From Photobacterium frigidiphilum (GTDB lineage Bacteria; Pseudomonadota; Gammaproteobacteria; Enterobacterales; Vibrionaceae): a stretch of DNA of 64,000 nucleotides. A model generated the notes under the pieces. That model was not told where the DNA came from. It ran no database searches and saw nothing but the letters and a program-made list of their open reading frames with translations. Of this stretch, positions 7,233-16,221 are shown piece after piece. The first letter of the stretch is position 1, and every line of letters starts with the position of its first letter. The stretch is from assembly GCF_003025615.1 (NCBI RefSeq), contig NZ_PYMJ01000001.1:186001-250000 (forward strand), in the 5' to 3' direction. The translations under genes were made by a program, and so were the position numbers.

Positions 7233-9938
7233 TTAAGCTTTAGCTGCTTCTTTCTTTGCTTTCACTTTTTCTACTTTTTCAGCAACTACTACTGGCTCAG
7301 ACTTCTTAATTACAGTCGTACCTTCGAAAGTTTCACCTTCGATATACGGAGTACCGTAATAAGCAGACGTTAGTACTTCTTTCAGCTCGCTGATAAGAGG
7401 GTAACGTGGGTTAGCACCAGTACATTGGTCATCGAACGCTTCAATTGATAGTTGATCTAGTTTCGCTAGGAAGTCAGCTTCTGGAATACCAGCCGCTTGA
7501 ATTGATAGCGGGATATCTAGTGCAATTTTCAGCTCTTCTAACCATGTTAGTAGACGTTCAATCTTCTGAGCAGTACGGTCGCCAGCTTGAGATAGACTCA
7601 AGTGATCAGCAACTTCTGCATAACGACGGCGAGCTTGTGGGCTTGCATACTGAGAGAACGCAGTTTGCTTCGTTGGGTTATCGTTCGCGTTGTAACGAAT
7701 TGTGTTAGAAATCAACAATGCGTTAGCTAAGCCGTGTGGTACGTGGAACTCTGCACCCACTTTGTGAGCCATTGAGTGACACACGCCTAGGAAAGCATTC
7801 GCAAACGCAATACCAGCGATAGTTGCAGCATTGTGCACTTTCTCACGAGCGATTGGGTCAGCTGCACCATTTGCGTAGCTTGATGGTAGGTATTCTTTAA
7901 GCATCTTAAGCGCTTGAAGAGCCTGGCCATCAGAGTATTCGTTAGCAAGAACAGAAACGTAAGCTTCTAATGCGTGAGTTACTGCATCGTAGCCACCAAA
8001 TGCTGTTAGCGACTTAGGCATATTCATTACTAAGTTTGCATCAACGATAGCCATTTGAGGTGTTAATTCGTAATCAGCTAATGGGTACTTAGCACCTGTC
8101 TTATCGTCTGTAACAACAGCGAAAGGTGTTACTTCAGAACCCGTACCTGATGTAGTAGTAATACATACTAGCTCAGCTTTCTTACCCATTTTAGGGAACT
8201 TGTAAATACGCTTACGAATATCCATAAAACGCATTGCTAGTTCTTCAAAGTGAGTTTCTGGGTGCTCGTACATAACCCACATGATCTTCGCAGCATCCAT
8301 CGGAGAACCACCACCAAGCGCGATGATTACGTCAGGCTGGAAGCTCTTCATCGCTTCTGCGCCTTTCTCAACAATAGACAGTGTTGGATCCGCTTCTACA
8401 TCAAAGAAAGTTTGAACTTCAATACCTTGTGCTTTAAGTAGTTTAACTACATCATCAGCATAACCGTTGTTGAATAAGAAACGGTCAGTAACTAGGAATG
8501 CACGTTTTTTGTCTTCAAGATCGCTCATTGCGATAGCAAGGCTACCACGACGGAAGTAAATTGACTTAGGTAGTTTATGCCACAACATGTTCTCAGCTCG
8601 CTTCGCTACAGTTTTCTTGTTGATTAGGTGCTTAGGACCTACGTTCTCAGAGATAGAGTTACCACCCCATGAACCACAACCAAGAGTTAGAGAAGGTGCA
8701 ACGTTAAAGTTGTAAAGGTCACCGATACCACCGTGAGTAGTCGGGATGTTTACAAGAATACGTGCAGTCTTCATCTTGTCGCCGAAGTACTTGATACGAT
8801 CTTTGTTTACATCTTGGTTAGTATATAGACCAGATGTGTGACCGATACCACCGATATCAACCATAGTACAAGCTTGCTCTACCGCATTTTCAAAAGAAGT
8901 TGCGCGGAACATACCTAACGTTGGAGATAGTTTTTCGTGTGCGAATTCGTCTTCGTGCTTAACTTCAACGCCTTCACCGATAAGGATCTTTGTATCAGCA
9001 GGAACAGTAACACCTGCCATTTCAGCAATTTTAGTTGCTGGCTGGCCGACGATGTCTGCGTTTAGGTTACCGTTGATAAGCAAGATTTTACGTACTTTAT
9101 CAGCTTCAGCTTTAGACAATACATAACCGTTGTGAGAAGCAAAACGTGCTTTCACTTCGTCGTATACTTCGTCCATAACGATAACTGCTTGCTCAGAAGC
9201 ACATACAACACCGTTATCGAATGTCTTAGACATAAGCACAGATGCTACAGCACGCTTAATATCAGCAGTTTCATCAATAACTACAGGTACGTTACCTGCA
9301 CCAACACCGATAGCTGGTTTACCTGAAGAGTAAGCCGCTTTAACCATACCTGGACCGCCAGTCGCAAGAATAAGGTTAATGTCGTCATGCTTCATCAATG
9401 CATTTGAAAGTTCAACTGAAGGTTGGTCAATCCAACCAATGATGTCTTTTGGTGCACCAGCAGCAACAGCAGCATCAAGCACTAATTTAGCAGCATCGTT
9501 AGTAGAGTTTTTAGCACGTGGGTGTGGCGAGAAGATAATTGCGTTACGTGTTTTAAGAGAGATAAGAGATTTGAAGATTGCAGTAGATGTTGGGTTCGTA
9601 GTTGGTACGATACCGCAAATGATACCTACTGGTTCTGCGATAGTCATGGTGCCGAACTCTTCGTTCTCTTCCAAAATACCGCACGTTTTTTCGTCTTTGT
9701 ATTTGTTGTAGATAAATTCTGAAGCGAAGTGGTTTTTGATAACCTTATCTTCAACAATACCCATACCAGACTCAGCTACAGCTTGTTGAGCTAGAGGAAT
9801 ACGTGCGTTGTTCGCAGCTAGAGAAGCAGCGCGGAAGATTTTATCAACTTGCTCTTGAGAGAAAGTTGCAAACTCTTGTTGAGCAGCTTTAACGCGGGCA
9901 ACCATTGCATCTAGTTCAGCCATATTTGTAACAGGCAT
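7233..9938 (-). CDS. adhE: Bifunctional acetaldehyde-CoA / alcohol dehydrogenase AdhE
   Basis: AdhE reduces acetyl-CoA to acetaldehyde and then to ethanol, reoxidising NADH in mixed-acid fermentation; the family forms spirosome filaments in the cytosol. The N-terminal aldehyde dehydrogenase domain (to about 440) has its catalytic Cys at about 246 in GVVCASEQ. The C-terminal iron-dependent alcohol dehydrogenase domain (about 455-860) shows GGGSPMDAAK (about 542-551) and iron ligands in HSMAHKVGAEFHVPHGLANA. The last 25 residues are a Lys/Ala/Val-rich tail. Length 901 is normal. Shine-Dalgarno AGGAG lies 8 bases before the ATG. A 730-base upstream region carries FNR- and CRP-like sites, consistent with anaerobic control. 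Confidence 0.97.
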   Translation of the reverse strand: MPVTNMAELDAMVARVKAAQQEFATFSQEQVDKIFRAASLAANNARIPLAQQAVAESGMGIVEDKVIKNHFASEFIYNKYKDEKTCGILEENEEFGTMTIAEPVGIICGIVPTTNPTSTAIFKSLISLKTRNAIIFSPHPRAKNSTNDAAKLVLDAAVAAGAPKDIIGWIDQPSVELSNALMKHDDINLILATGGPGMVKAAYSSGKPAIGVGAGNVPVVIDETADIKRAVASVLMSKTFDNGVVCASEQAVIVMDEVYDEVKARFASHNGYVLSKAEADKVRKILLINGNLNADIVGQPATKIAEMAGVTVPADTKILIGEGVEVKHEDEFAHEKLSPTLGMFRATSFENAVEQACTMVDIGGIGHTSGLYTNQDVNKDRIKYFGDKMKTARILVNIPTTHGGIGDLYNFNVAPSLTLGCGSWGGNSISENVGPKHLINKKTVAKRAENMLWHKLPKSIYFRRGSLAIAMSDLEDKKRAFLVTDRFLFNNGYADDVVKLLKAQGIEVQTFFDVEADPTLSIVEKGAEAMKSFQPDVIIALGGGSPMDAAKIMWVMYEHPETHFEELAMRFMDIRKRIYKFPKMGKKAELVCITTTSGTGSEVTPFAVVTDDKTGAKYPLADYELTPQMAIVDANLVMNMPKSLTAFGGYDAVTHALEAYVSVLANEYSDGQALQALKMLKEYLPSSYANGAADPIAREKVHNAATIAGIAFANAFLGVCHSMAHKVGAEFHVPHGLANALLISNTIRYNANDNPTKQTAFSQYASPQARRRYAEVADHLSLSQAGDRTAQKIERLLTWLEELKIALDIPLSIQAAGIPEADFLAKLDQLSIEAFDDQCTGANPRYPLISELKEVLTSAYYGTPYIEGETFEGTTVIKKSEPVVVAEKVEKVKAKKEAAKA

Positions 9939-10098
9939 AGTTAACTCCTAACTTAATATTGAAAATTCTTTAGTAAGAATACGTCTTAAATCCTTTAAGG
10001 CGGCTGGATGGAAATTTATAATTCCTACAATCCCGCAACACACATACTTAGTAAATTGCTTTCAAAACTGATTATAAAATTTCACACCCCGAATTAAT

Positions 10099-10112
10099 TT
10101 GATTTAGATCAC
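10099..10112. promoter_or_regulatory. FNR-like box upstream of adhE
   Basis: TTGATTTAGATCAC matches the FNR consensus TTGAT-N4-ATCAA at nine of ten positions. It lies about 160 bases upstream of the adhE start, where oxygen-responsive activation would be expected. Confidence 0.55.
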
Positions 10113-10291
10113 TTGTAATCCAAAAGGAGTAAAAATTGTCAAAATTTGATCTCAAAAAGTTTTAATCAACAACTTACAGCCAAATATACGACATGTAACC
10201 ACTTTTAAGGTAAGTAAAATAAAATAAACCGTTAAAACACGCGGAAATATTACGTAATTTTTTTACACAATATGTAAAAAACGTTATCAGT

Positions 10292-10307
10292 TGTGACAAT
10301 AATCACG
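10292..10307. promoter_or_regulatory. CRP-like box between adhE and marC
   Basis: TGTGACAATAATCACG fits TGTGA-N6-TCACA with one mismatch. It sits about 350 bases from either gene, so the target gene is unclear. Confidence 0.5.
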
Positions 10308-10516
10308 TTTTTAACCACTAATCGATTAAACTTTGTTTCATACTTACTAGCACATGCATTACCCACTTAGAGTAATACAGCCAGCCCTAAGTTTACAGCT
10401 CATTAACAACGAACAAAATCATTAGAATGTTTATTGTTAGATATAACAATTTTTAATTGGTGGATTCATCTTCTTTAGCTTAAAGTGTCGCTGATTGGCA
10501 GGGACTCGGATAAGTC

Positions 10517-10535
10517 ATCATTAGACAATAATGAT
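10517..10535. repeat. Perfect 7-bp inverted repeat upstream of marC
   Basis: ATCATTA and TAATGAT are separated by GACAA. It lies about 135 bases before marC and may be an operator; no known regulator is recognised. Confidence 0.4.
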
Positions 10536-10670
10536 TAATTTCTCATTCTCCCTTTATGTTCTTGTGTTTTATGCCTTCAATTAACTGTTATCAAACCAGA
10601 ATTAATGAATGTGAATAGGGAATGTAAATGCAAATCGTGAGCAAGAAGTACGCTTCTTTTTTATTAACGT

Positions 10671-11327
10671 TTGTCTAATGGTCAAACAATGCAGTCACTA
10701 GAATTCGCCATCTTCTTACAATTTTTCGTCGGTTTAATTGCGGCGGTAAACCCGATAGGCATTATGCCAATTTTCGTTACTTTAACGGCTCATATGGGCC
10801 CTGAAGAAAGAAATAAAACCGCGCTTACGGCTAATATAGCTGTCACCGTTATTTTGACCGTGTCTTTACTTGCCGGGCAATTACTACTTGATATGTTCAG
10901 TATTTCGCTCGATTCCTTTCGGGTAGCTGGCGGCTTATTATTACTATCAATAGCCTTCTCAATGATGAGTGGTAAGCTCGGTGAAGATAAACAGAATAAG
11001 CAAGAAAAATCAGAATCCGCTAGCAGAGAGCAGATTGGCGTAGTCCCCCTCGCCATGCCGTTAATGGCAGGTCCTGGTGCGATTAGTTCAACAATCGTAT
11101 ACGGCTCTCGCTTTCCTGGAATCCCTAATACGCTTGGTATTGCCGCTACAATTATCGCGTTTGCATTCTGCTGTTGGATGTTGTTTAGAGCTGCACCCAT
11201 CATTGTTCGATTCTTAGGTCAAACAGGTATCAACGTTATTACCCGTATTATGGGCTTGATATTAGCGGCTTTAGGCATTGAATTTATAGCTACAGGCTTA
11301 AGAGCACTGTTTCCAGGCTTAAGTTAA
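10671..11327 (+). CDS. ychE: MarC/YchE family inner-membrane protein
   Basis: Polytopic membrane protein of the MarC family (six predicted helices); the E. coli YchE orthologue also lies beside adhE. The match is strong through SGKLGEDKQNKQEKSE (charged cytoplasmic loop, about 102-117), VPLAMPLMAGPGAISSTIV and the C-terminal GINVITRIMGLIL block. Transport function is unproven for the family; older claims of a role in multiple antibiotic resistance were not upheld. The listed start is a TTG; the ATG at 10689 (MQSLEF...) agrees better with the family length (about 212 residues) and may be the real one. Neither has a good Shine-Dalgarno. Confidence 0.88.
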   Translation: MSNGQTMQSLEFAIFLQFFVGLIAAVNPIGIMPIFVTLTAHMGPEERNKTALTANIAVTVILTVSLLAGQLLLDMFSISLDSFRVAGGLLLLSIAFSMMSGKLGEDKQNKQEKSESASREQIGVVPLAMPLMAGPGAISSTIVYGSRFPGIPNTLGIAATIIAFAFCCWMLFRAAPIIVRFLGQTGINVITRIMGLILAALGIEFIATGLRALFPGLS

Positions 11328-11374
11328 TAGTTAGTGCAGTACGGGCGTTGAATCGCCAGAAGTTTGATTCAAAC

Positions 11375-11404
11375 AAGGGCTACCGATTAGCGTAGTCCTT
11401 TTTG
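11375..11404 (+). terminator. Terminator after marC
   Basis: AAGGGCTAC pairs with GTAGTCCTT (one wobble) over an 8-base loop and is followed by T residues. Confidence 0.75.
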
Positions 11405-11525
11405 TATATGGTGAATTCTAACTTATTCATTATACTATATTAACCTCCCCCTTTTAATGATGCCTTACCGTAGGCGATAAATAGCCTTTCGTAATAAAAC
11501 ATCATTTTTTAACGCTTAGTGAAGA

Positions 11526-12350
11526 ATGACCATGGCCACATTTACTCAACGACAAAAGATATATCAAGTCATTTTTGGTACTAGTACGCGAGCTGGTCAA
11601 AACTTCGATATAGCCTTAATCATTGCGATATTAAGCTCTGAAGCCATACTCATTTTATCGTCAGTCTCAGCAGTAGAAACACGCTTTCCTGATACGTTAT
11701 TATATGCAGAGTGGCTGTTTACTATATTGTTTACGATTGAATATATTACTCGATTGTATTGCTCCCCTAAGCCAGTTGCTTATGCCCGTAGTTTTTACGG
11801 CATCATAGATTTACTTGCAATTATTCCGGCCTATGTTGCCTTTTTCATACCCGGCTCTAATTACCTACTGATTATTCGCCTTATAAGAGTATTGCGAATA
11901 TTCCGAATACTTAAATTGGCGCGTTATCTAAGAGATTCCAACATCTTGCTACGTTCTTTAAGACAAGCACAACGTAAGATATTCGTCTTTTTTAGTTCAG
12001 TACTCATTCTAGTGATAGTATTTGGTTCGTTAATGTTTGTTATCGAAGGGCCCGACAATGGCTTCACCAGCATTCCACAGAGTATCTACTGGGCAATAGT
12101 GACCATAACCACCGTAGGATATGGTGACATGATCCCCCACACCTTTATGGGAAAAGCGTTGGCTTCTCTTACCATGCTATTAGGTTATTCAATCCTTGCG
12201 GTACCTACAGGCATCATTACAGCTGAGCTCAGCCAAGAAATGAAGACGCATCGTGAGTTTATTCGCTGTCCAAACTGTGCCACCAGCGGCCATGAAACAG
12301 ATGCGGAATACTGTAAAAAGTGTGGGACGAGACTACCGGAACATCTATGA
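11526..12350 (+). CDS. Voltage-gated-type K+ channel with C-terminal zinc ribbon
   Basis: Six-helix ion channel of the inner membrane. An S4-like segment with regularly spaced Arg (RLIRVLRIFRILKLARY, about 117-133) is followed by S5, a pore loop with the potassium filter TVGYGD (about 195-200) and S6. The last 30 residues carry two Cys pairs (CPNC at about 247-250 and CKKC near 264-267), which look like a zinc ribbon in place of the RCK domain of E. coli Kch. Starts at 11526 and 11532 are both possible (ATGACCATG). It stands alone between marC and glpQ. Physiological role unknown; membrane-potential or osmotic control is plausible. Confidence 0.9.
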   Translation: MTMATFTQRQKIYQVIFGTSTRAGQNFDIALIIAILSSEAILILSSVSAVETRFPDTLLYAEWLFTILFTIEYITRLYCSPKPVAYARSFYGIIDLLAIIPAYVAFFIPGSNYLLIIRLIRVLRIFRILKLARYLRDSNILLRSLRQAQRKIFVFFSSVLILVIVFGSLMFVIEGPDNGFTSIPQSIYWAIVTITTVGYGDMIPHTFMGKALASLTMLLGYSILAVPTGIITAELSQEMKTHREFIRCPNCATSGHETDAEYCKKCGTRLPEHL

Positions 12351-12525
12351 AGTGAATGTTACATGTTTGTTTGGCTGTGATTTATTTTACAGCTAAAATT
12401 AAATAGAATTCAATCAACACAAGCGCAACAAAAAAAAAGACAATACGCTTACTGTTCACTAAAACACAGCTGCGATATTGCCTTTTTGATTTTGTCACTC
12501 AAGTTTATACCGTAAATGTTAACGA

Positions 12526-12543
12526 AACTGAGCTTTCAGTTTG
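12526..12543. repeat. Inverted repeat downstream of glpQ
   Basis: AAACTGA and TCAGTTT surround a 4-base loop. There is no T-tract, so I cannot call it a terminator, but it is the only clear hairpin between the convergent channel gene and glpQ. Confidence 0.35.
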
Positions 12544-12567
12544 TATCAAAACAAGCGTATTTATTCT

Positions 12568-13650
12568 CTACTTTTCAGTGGCGAGATAATTGACTGCTTT
12601 GTCTGGAAAATCAGTGAATACACCATCAACATTGGCTGTATTATAGAAAATATCTAACATATCATCAAAGTTATTGGCATACGTTGGAATTCTGCCTTGG
12701 TCTGCGCGGAATGTGTACGGGTGTACTTTCATGCCTTCAGCATGTGCTGCTTTAACCAACCCTGTTAACTGAATGTTACCTTTAGAGGATTTGTCTGATA
12801 CAACCATTGGCTTCCATGGTCCGATACCATCAGCATATTTCGCAACTTGCTCCATCCCTTTTTTCTCAAACATCCAATCATAGCTGTAAGGCTGTGAATT
12901 GCCTTTCTTGTCATACACCATGGTTTCATTCCAATCGGTATACGCCATTAACTGTATCAGCTTCAGATCCATACCCATGGCTGGCATCAATTCTTCATGA
13001 ATACGTTTTAGCTCATTAAAATCGAACGTTTGCAGATACACATTGCTGCCTTTATCGGTATAGCCATACTCTTTCAGCACTTTTAATACCGCTTTACTGA
13101 TATCTTTACCTTCATGACGATGGAACCAAGGAGCTTTAATTTCAGGGTAGATACCAATGTCATAACCCAACGATTTATTCAAACCTTGGATCATTTCAAT
13201 TTCTTCTTCAAAAGTCGGGACTTTAAAATCAGACTTCCAGATTGGGTAGCGTTCAGGGAAACCTTGAACCTGTTTACCCTCTTTATCAACATTAAAGCCT
13301 TCGGTTACACTCAACTGCTTGATTTCAGCAAGAGTAAAGTCTATCGCGTAATATCGACCATCTGTACGTGCTCGGTCTGGAAACTTTTGCGCGACATTTG
13401 TAACACGATCAAGATAATGATCATGAAGCACCACAAGTTTATCGTCTTTTGTCATAACGACATCTTGTTCAATGTAATCTGGCTTCATAGCATATGCCAT
13501 CGCCTTTGCAGCCAAGGTGTGTTCAGGCAGATACCCCGATGCGCCACGGTGGGCAACAACGACTTTATCTGTTTCAGAAGCTGAGTGAGCAAAAAATGGG
13601 GACATAAGTAAGGTGCTACTAACAGCAGCGGTAAGCCATAGCTTTTTCAT
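12568..13650 (-). CDS. glpQ: Periplasmic glycerophosphodiester phosphodiesterase GlpQ
   Basis: Hydrolyses glycerophosphodiesters (deacylated phospholipids) to glycerol-3-phosphate and an alcohol. A signal peptide covers about residues 1-24 (hydrophobic core, cut near AHSA). The GDPD TIM barrel starts with VVAHRGASG (catalytic His34) and contains the second His motif LHDHYLDRVT (about 75-84) and the metal ligand in IYPEIKAP. Length 360 is normal. Shine-Dalgarno AAGGA precedes the ATG. The upstream region holds a 20-base near-palindrome with a GlpR-like half site, in keeping with glycerol-3-phosphate control. Confidence 0.95.
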   Translation of the reverse strand: MKKLWLTAAVSSTLLMSPFFAHSASETDKVVVAHRGASGYLPEHTLAAKAMAYAMKPDYIEQDVVMTKDDKLVVLHDHYLDRVTNVAQKFPDRARTDGRYYAIDFTLAEIKQLSVTEGFNVDKEGKQVQGFPERYPIWKSDFKVPTFEEEIEMIQGLNKSLGYDIGIYPEIKAPWFHRHEGKDISKAVLKVLKEYGYTDKGSNVYLQTFDFNELKRIHEELMPAMGMDLKLIQLMAYTDWNETMVYDKKGNSQPYSYDWMFEKKGMEQVAKYADGIGPWKPMVVSDKSSKGNIQLTGLVKAAHAEGMKVHPYTFRADQGRIPTYANNFDDMLDIFYNTANVDGVFTDFPDKAVNYLATEK

Positions 13651-13784
13651 TATTATTTTCCTTAATAATCAATACTTACCCTTCATGATATTAAAAGGGG
13701 GGAACAAGTATGAGTAAGATAAACCACGAAAAGAATAATAAAGATTTCTTTCTATTTAGCTTCGACTCATTATACTAACTGTGA

Positions 13785-13809
13785 TCGATTTCGCTCGAAA
13801 TCGAACATT
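13785..13809. promoter_or_regulatory. Near-palindrome and GlpR-like operator upstream of glpQ
   Basis: TCGATTTCG-CT-CGAAATCGA (13785-13804) has perfect 9-base arms. Overlapping it, ATCGAACATT (13800-13809) exactly matches one half of the enterobacterial GlpR operator; the other half (13790-13799) matches poorly. It lies about 140 bases upstream of glpQ. Confidence 0.45.
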
Positions 13810-13970
13810 TACACTTCGAATGGTGACACCGGATCCATAATCAAAATCTCTTTTTGATGCAAAAAAGTGCACCTAAATTTTTCTATCCTGTTTTTTTCAT
13901 GATCGCCTTTATCTTCCGTTTATCAAAAACAACAATAAAAACAGCGATGAAAATAAAAAAAAGACACAAA

Positions 13971-13997
13971 AAAACCGAAGTTCATACTTCGGCTTTT
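13971..13997 (-). terminator. Terminator downstream of cysS
   Basis: CCGAAGT and ACTTCGG form a perfect 7-bp stem with loop TCAT and have A/T tracts on both sides, so it could act in both directions. On the minus strand it is followed by eight T. Confidence 0.8.
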
Positions 13998-14027
13998 AAT
14001 TTTCCTGCTAACTCATCATTAGCGTAC

Positions 14028-14060
14028 GTTTACACACTGTAACTTACAGAGTGTGTAAAC
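14028..14060. repeat. 11-bp inverted repeat just after cysS
   Basis: GTTTACACACT and AGTGTGTAAAC are perfect arms around an 11-base loop that is itself partly self-complementary. It sits 13 bases after the cysS stop, ahead of the terminator, and has no T-tract. It may stabilise the mRNA 3' end. Confidence 0.6.
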
Positions 14061-14073
14061 TGACAATCTGCAA

Positions 14074-15468
14074 TTACTTGCGACGCCACGTTGTTCCTTG
14101 CGGACCATCTTCTAAAATAATCTTCATGGCAAGTAACTTATCACGAGCAGCATCGGCAGCAGCCCAGTCTTTTGCAGCACGAGCATCAAGACGTTGTTGA
14201 ACTAAACTTTCAATTTCAGCCACATCATCTTGACCAGCACCGCCTTGAAGGAAAGCTTCTGGGTCTTGTGACAATAAACCTAAAATATCAGCCAATTCAC
14301 GTAAACGAGCACCTAATGCTGATGCTTGCGTAATGTTATCAGCAATTGTTTCATCAGCTTTTAGACGGTTGATTTCTCGTGCTATATCAAATAATACGGA
14401 ATACGCTTCAGGGGTATTAAAGTCATCATTCATTGATGCAGTAAAGCGCGTCACAAACTCTTCGCCGCCTTCTGCTTGCGCAGTCAAATCCAAACCACGT
14501 AATGACGTATATAAACGCTCTAGTGCTGAACGAGCTTGCTTAAGGTTATCTTCACTGTAGTTCAATTGGCTACGGTAATGACCCGACATCAAGAAGTAAC
14601 GCACACTCTCTGAGTCATAATGTCCGAGTACATCACGAATCGTGAAAAAGTTACCTAATGATTTAGACATCTTTTCGCGATCGATCATTACCATGCCGCT
14701 GTGCATCCATGTGTTCACATATTGCGAACCCGTTGCACAGCATGATTGTGCTATTTCGTTTTCGTGATGTGGGAATTGTAAATCTGAACCGCCACCATGA
14801 ATATCGAAATGATCACCTAAAATGGCAGAGTTCATTGCTGAACATTCAATGTGCCAACCTGGACGACCAGCACCCCATGGTGATTCCCAAGTAGGCTCAC
14901 CAGGCTTAGACATTTTCCACAATACGAAATCAAGAGGACTACGCTTAGCCATATCAATATCAACACGAGCGCCCGCTTGAAGTTGATCTAAATCTTGCTT
15001 AGATAAGCGACCATACTCTTCAAACTTGCTCACTTCGAACATAACATCGCCATTACTCGCCACGTATGCAAAGCCGCGCTCAATTAAGCGTTCGCACATG
15101 GTAATAATTTCAGCAATAAATTCTGTGGCACGCGGTTCAATATCAGGACGCTTCATGCCTAAAGCATCAAAGTCTTTATGCATTTCACCAATTAAACGTT
15201 CTGTTAATGAATCACAGCTTTCGCCATTTTCAGCCGCACGCTTGATGATTTTGTCATCGATATCCGTAATATTTCGAACAAACGTTAAATCGTAACCAGA
15301 GTATCGCAGGTAACGAGAAACAACATCGAAAGACACAAATGTACGACCATGCCCAATGTGACATAAATCGTAAATGGTTACCCCACAGACATACATGCCT
15401 ACTTTACCAGGCTGAATGGGTTTGAATTCCTCTTTCTGTTTTGTCAGTGAGTTATAGATCTTCAACAT
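14074..15468 (-). CDS. cysS: Cysteinyl-tRNA synthetase
   Basis: Class I aminoacyl-tRNA synthetase that charges tRNA-Cys. The HIGH-type motif occurs as CHIGHGR (about 36-42) after a zinc Cys (CGVTIYD), further zinc ligands lie in WHIECSAMN and HHENEIAQS, and KMSKSLGNF lies at about 268-276. Length 464 is normal (E. coli 461). It is divergent from ppiB, as in many gammaproteobacteria. Its 3' side has two successive hairpins. Confidence 0.97.
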   Translation of the reverse strand: MLKIYNSLTKQKEEFKPIQPGKVGMYVCGVTIYDLCHIGHGRTFVSFDVVSRYLRYSGYDLTFVRNITDIDDKIIKRAAENGESCDSLTERLIGEMHKDFDALGMKRPDIEPRATEFIAEIITMCERLIERGFAYVASNGDVMFEVSKFEEYGRLSKQDLDQLQAGARVDIDMAKRSPLDFVLWKMSKPGEPTWESPWGAGRPGWHIECSAMNSAILGDHFDIHGGGSDLQFPHHENEIAQSCCATGSQYVNTWMHSGMVMIDREKMSKSLGNFFTIRDVLGHYDSESVRYFLMSGHYRSQLNYSEDNLKQARSALERLYTSLRGLDLTAQAEGGEEFVTRFTASMNDDFNTPEAYSVLFDIAREINRLKADETIADNITQASALGARLRELADILGLLSQDPEAFLQGGAGQDDVAEIESLVQQRLDARAAKDWAAADAARDKLLAMKIILEDGPQGTTWRRK

Positions 15469-15683
15469 GCTTCGTACGTACTCATTTAATGGGTGTCGAT
15501 ATAAGAGAAGTAATTATACCCAAACATCGTCAAGATGCGAGTTTCAGAGAGAATTTATTGACTTCTAGTACAATGGTGCATCGTATTATTACCGCTATTT
15601 CAAACATCAAAATTTGTATGAATAGGTACTAGTAAGTTAGACTTCAAAGTCTAAGCATATACAATCCATTAAAGGACAATCTC

Positions 15684-16181
15684 ATGGTAACGCTTCACAC
15701 AACTTTTGGTGACATCAAGATCCAACTTAACACAGAAAAAGCGCCTGAAACGTGTGCAAACTTCCTACAATATTGCCGTGACGGTTTCTACAACGATACG
15801 ATTTTCCACCGTGTAATTGATGGTTTCATGGTCCAGGGCGGCGGTATGTCTTCTGGTATGGTTGAAAAAGAAACACGTGAAACAATCAAGAACGAAGCAA
15901 GCAACGGCCTAAGCAACAAAGTGGGTACACTTGCAATGGCACGTACAATGGAACCGCATTCTGCAAGTTCTCAGTTTTTTATCAACGTTAACGATAACAA
16001 ATTCCTAGACTTTAAATCAGAAACGCCTGATGGTTGGGGTTACTGTGTATTTGCTGAAGTTGTTGAAGGTATGGATGTTGTAAACAAAATCAAAGCTGTT
16101 TCTACTGGTAACAGCGGTTACGTTCACCAAGACGTACCTGTTGAAGATGTTGCAATCAACAACGTAACAATCGAAGAATAA
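15684..16181 (+). CDS. ppiB: Peptidyl-prolyl cis-trans isomerase B (cytosolic cyclophilin)
   Basis: Cyclophilin that isomerises X-Pro bonds during protein folding. The 165 residues have the single cyclophilin domain with [13 protein letters not shown] (catalytic Arg) and [11 protein letters not shown]. There is no signal peptide, so this is the cytosolic B form. Shine-Dalgarno AAAGGA lies before the ATG. It is divergent from cysS and followed by lpxH after a hairpin, the same order as in E. coli. Confidence 0.96.
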   Translation: MVTLHTTFGDIKIQLNTEKAPETCANFLQYCRDGFYNDTIFHRVIDGFMVQGGGMSSGMVEKETRETIKNEASNGLSNKVGTLAMARTMEPHSASSQFFINVNDNKFLDFKSETPDGWGYCVFAEVVEGMDVVNKIKAVSTGNSGYVHQDVPVEDVAINNVTIEE

Positions 16182-16190
16182 TCTTTGATT

Positions 16191-16215
16191 AGGGTGAGCG
16201 TTTGCTCACCCTCTT
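16191..16215 (+). terminator. Terminator/attenuator between ppiB and lpxH
   Basis: AGGGTGAGC and GCTCACCCT are perfect 9-bp arms with loop GTTT, followed by CTTTCT. The lpxH ATG starts only nine bases after the stem, so it either ends ppiB transcription or tunes lpxH translation. Confidence 0.75.
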
Positions 16216-16221
16216 TCTATT

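Larger units (their letters stand above)
9939..10670. promoter_or_regulatory. Long adhE-marC divergent regulatory region
   Basis: No coding frame is supported in these 730 bases. The region holds the adhE leader and promoter(s), an FNR-like box, a CRP-like box and an ATCATTA/TAATGAT inverted repeat. It is more A+T-rich than its flanks by eye. Long adhE leaders are also known in enterics. Confidence 0.6.

Noticed and set aside
13854-14042. 62-codon plus-strand frame between glpQ and cysS
   Set aside because: It runs through the cysS terminator and is Lys/Phe-rich from A/T runs; no ribosome-binding site.
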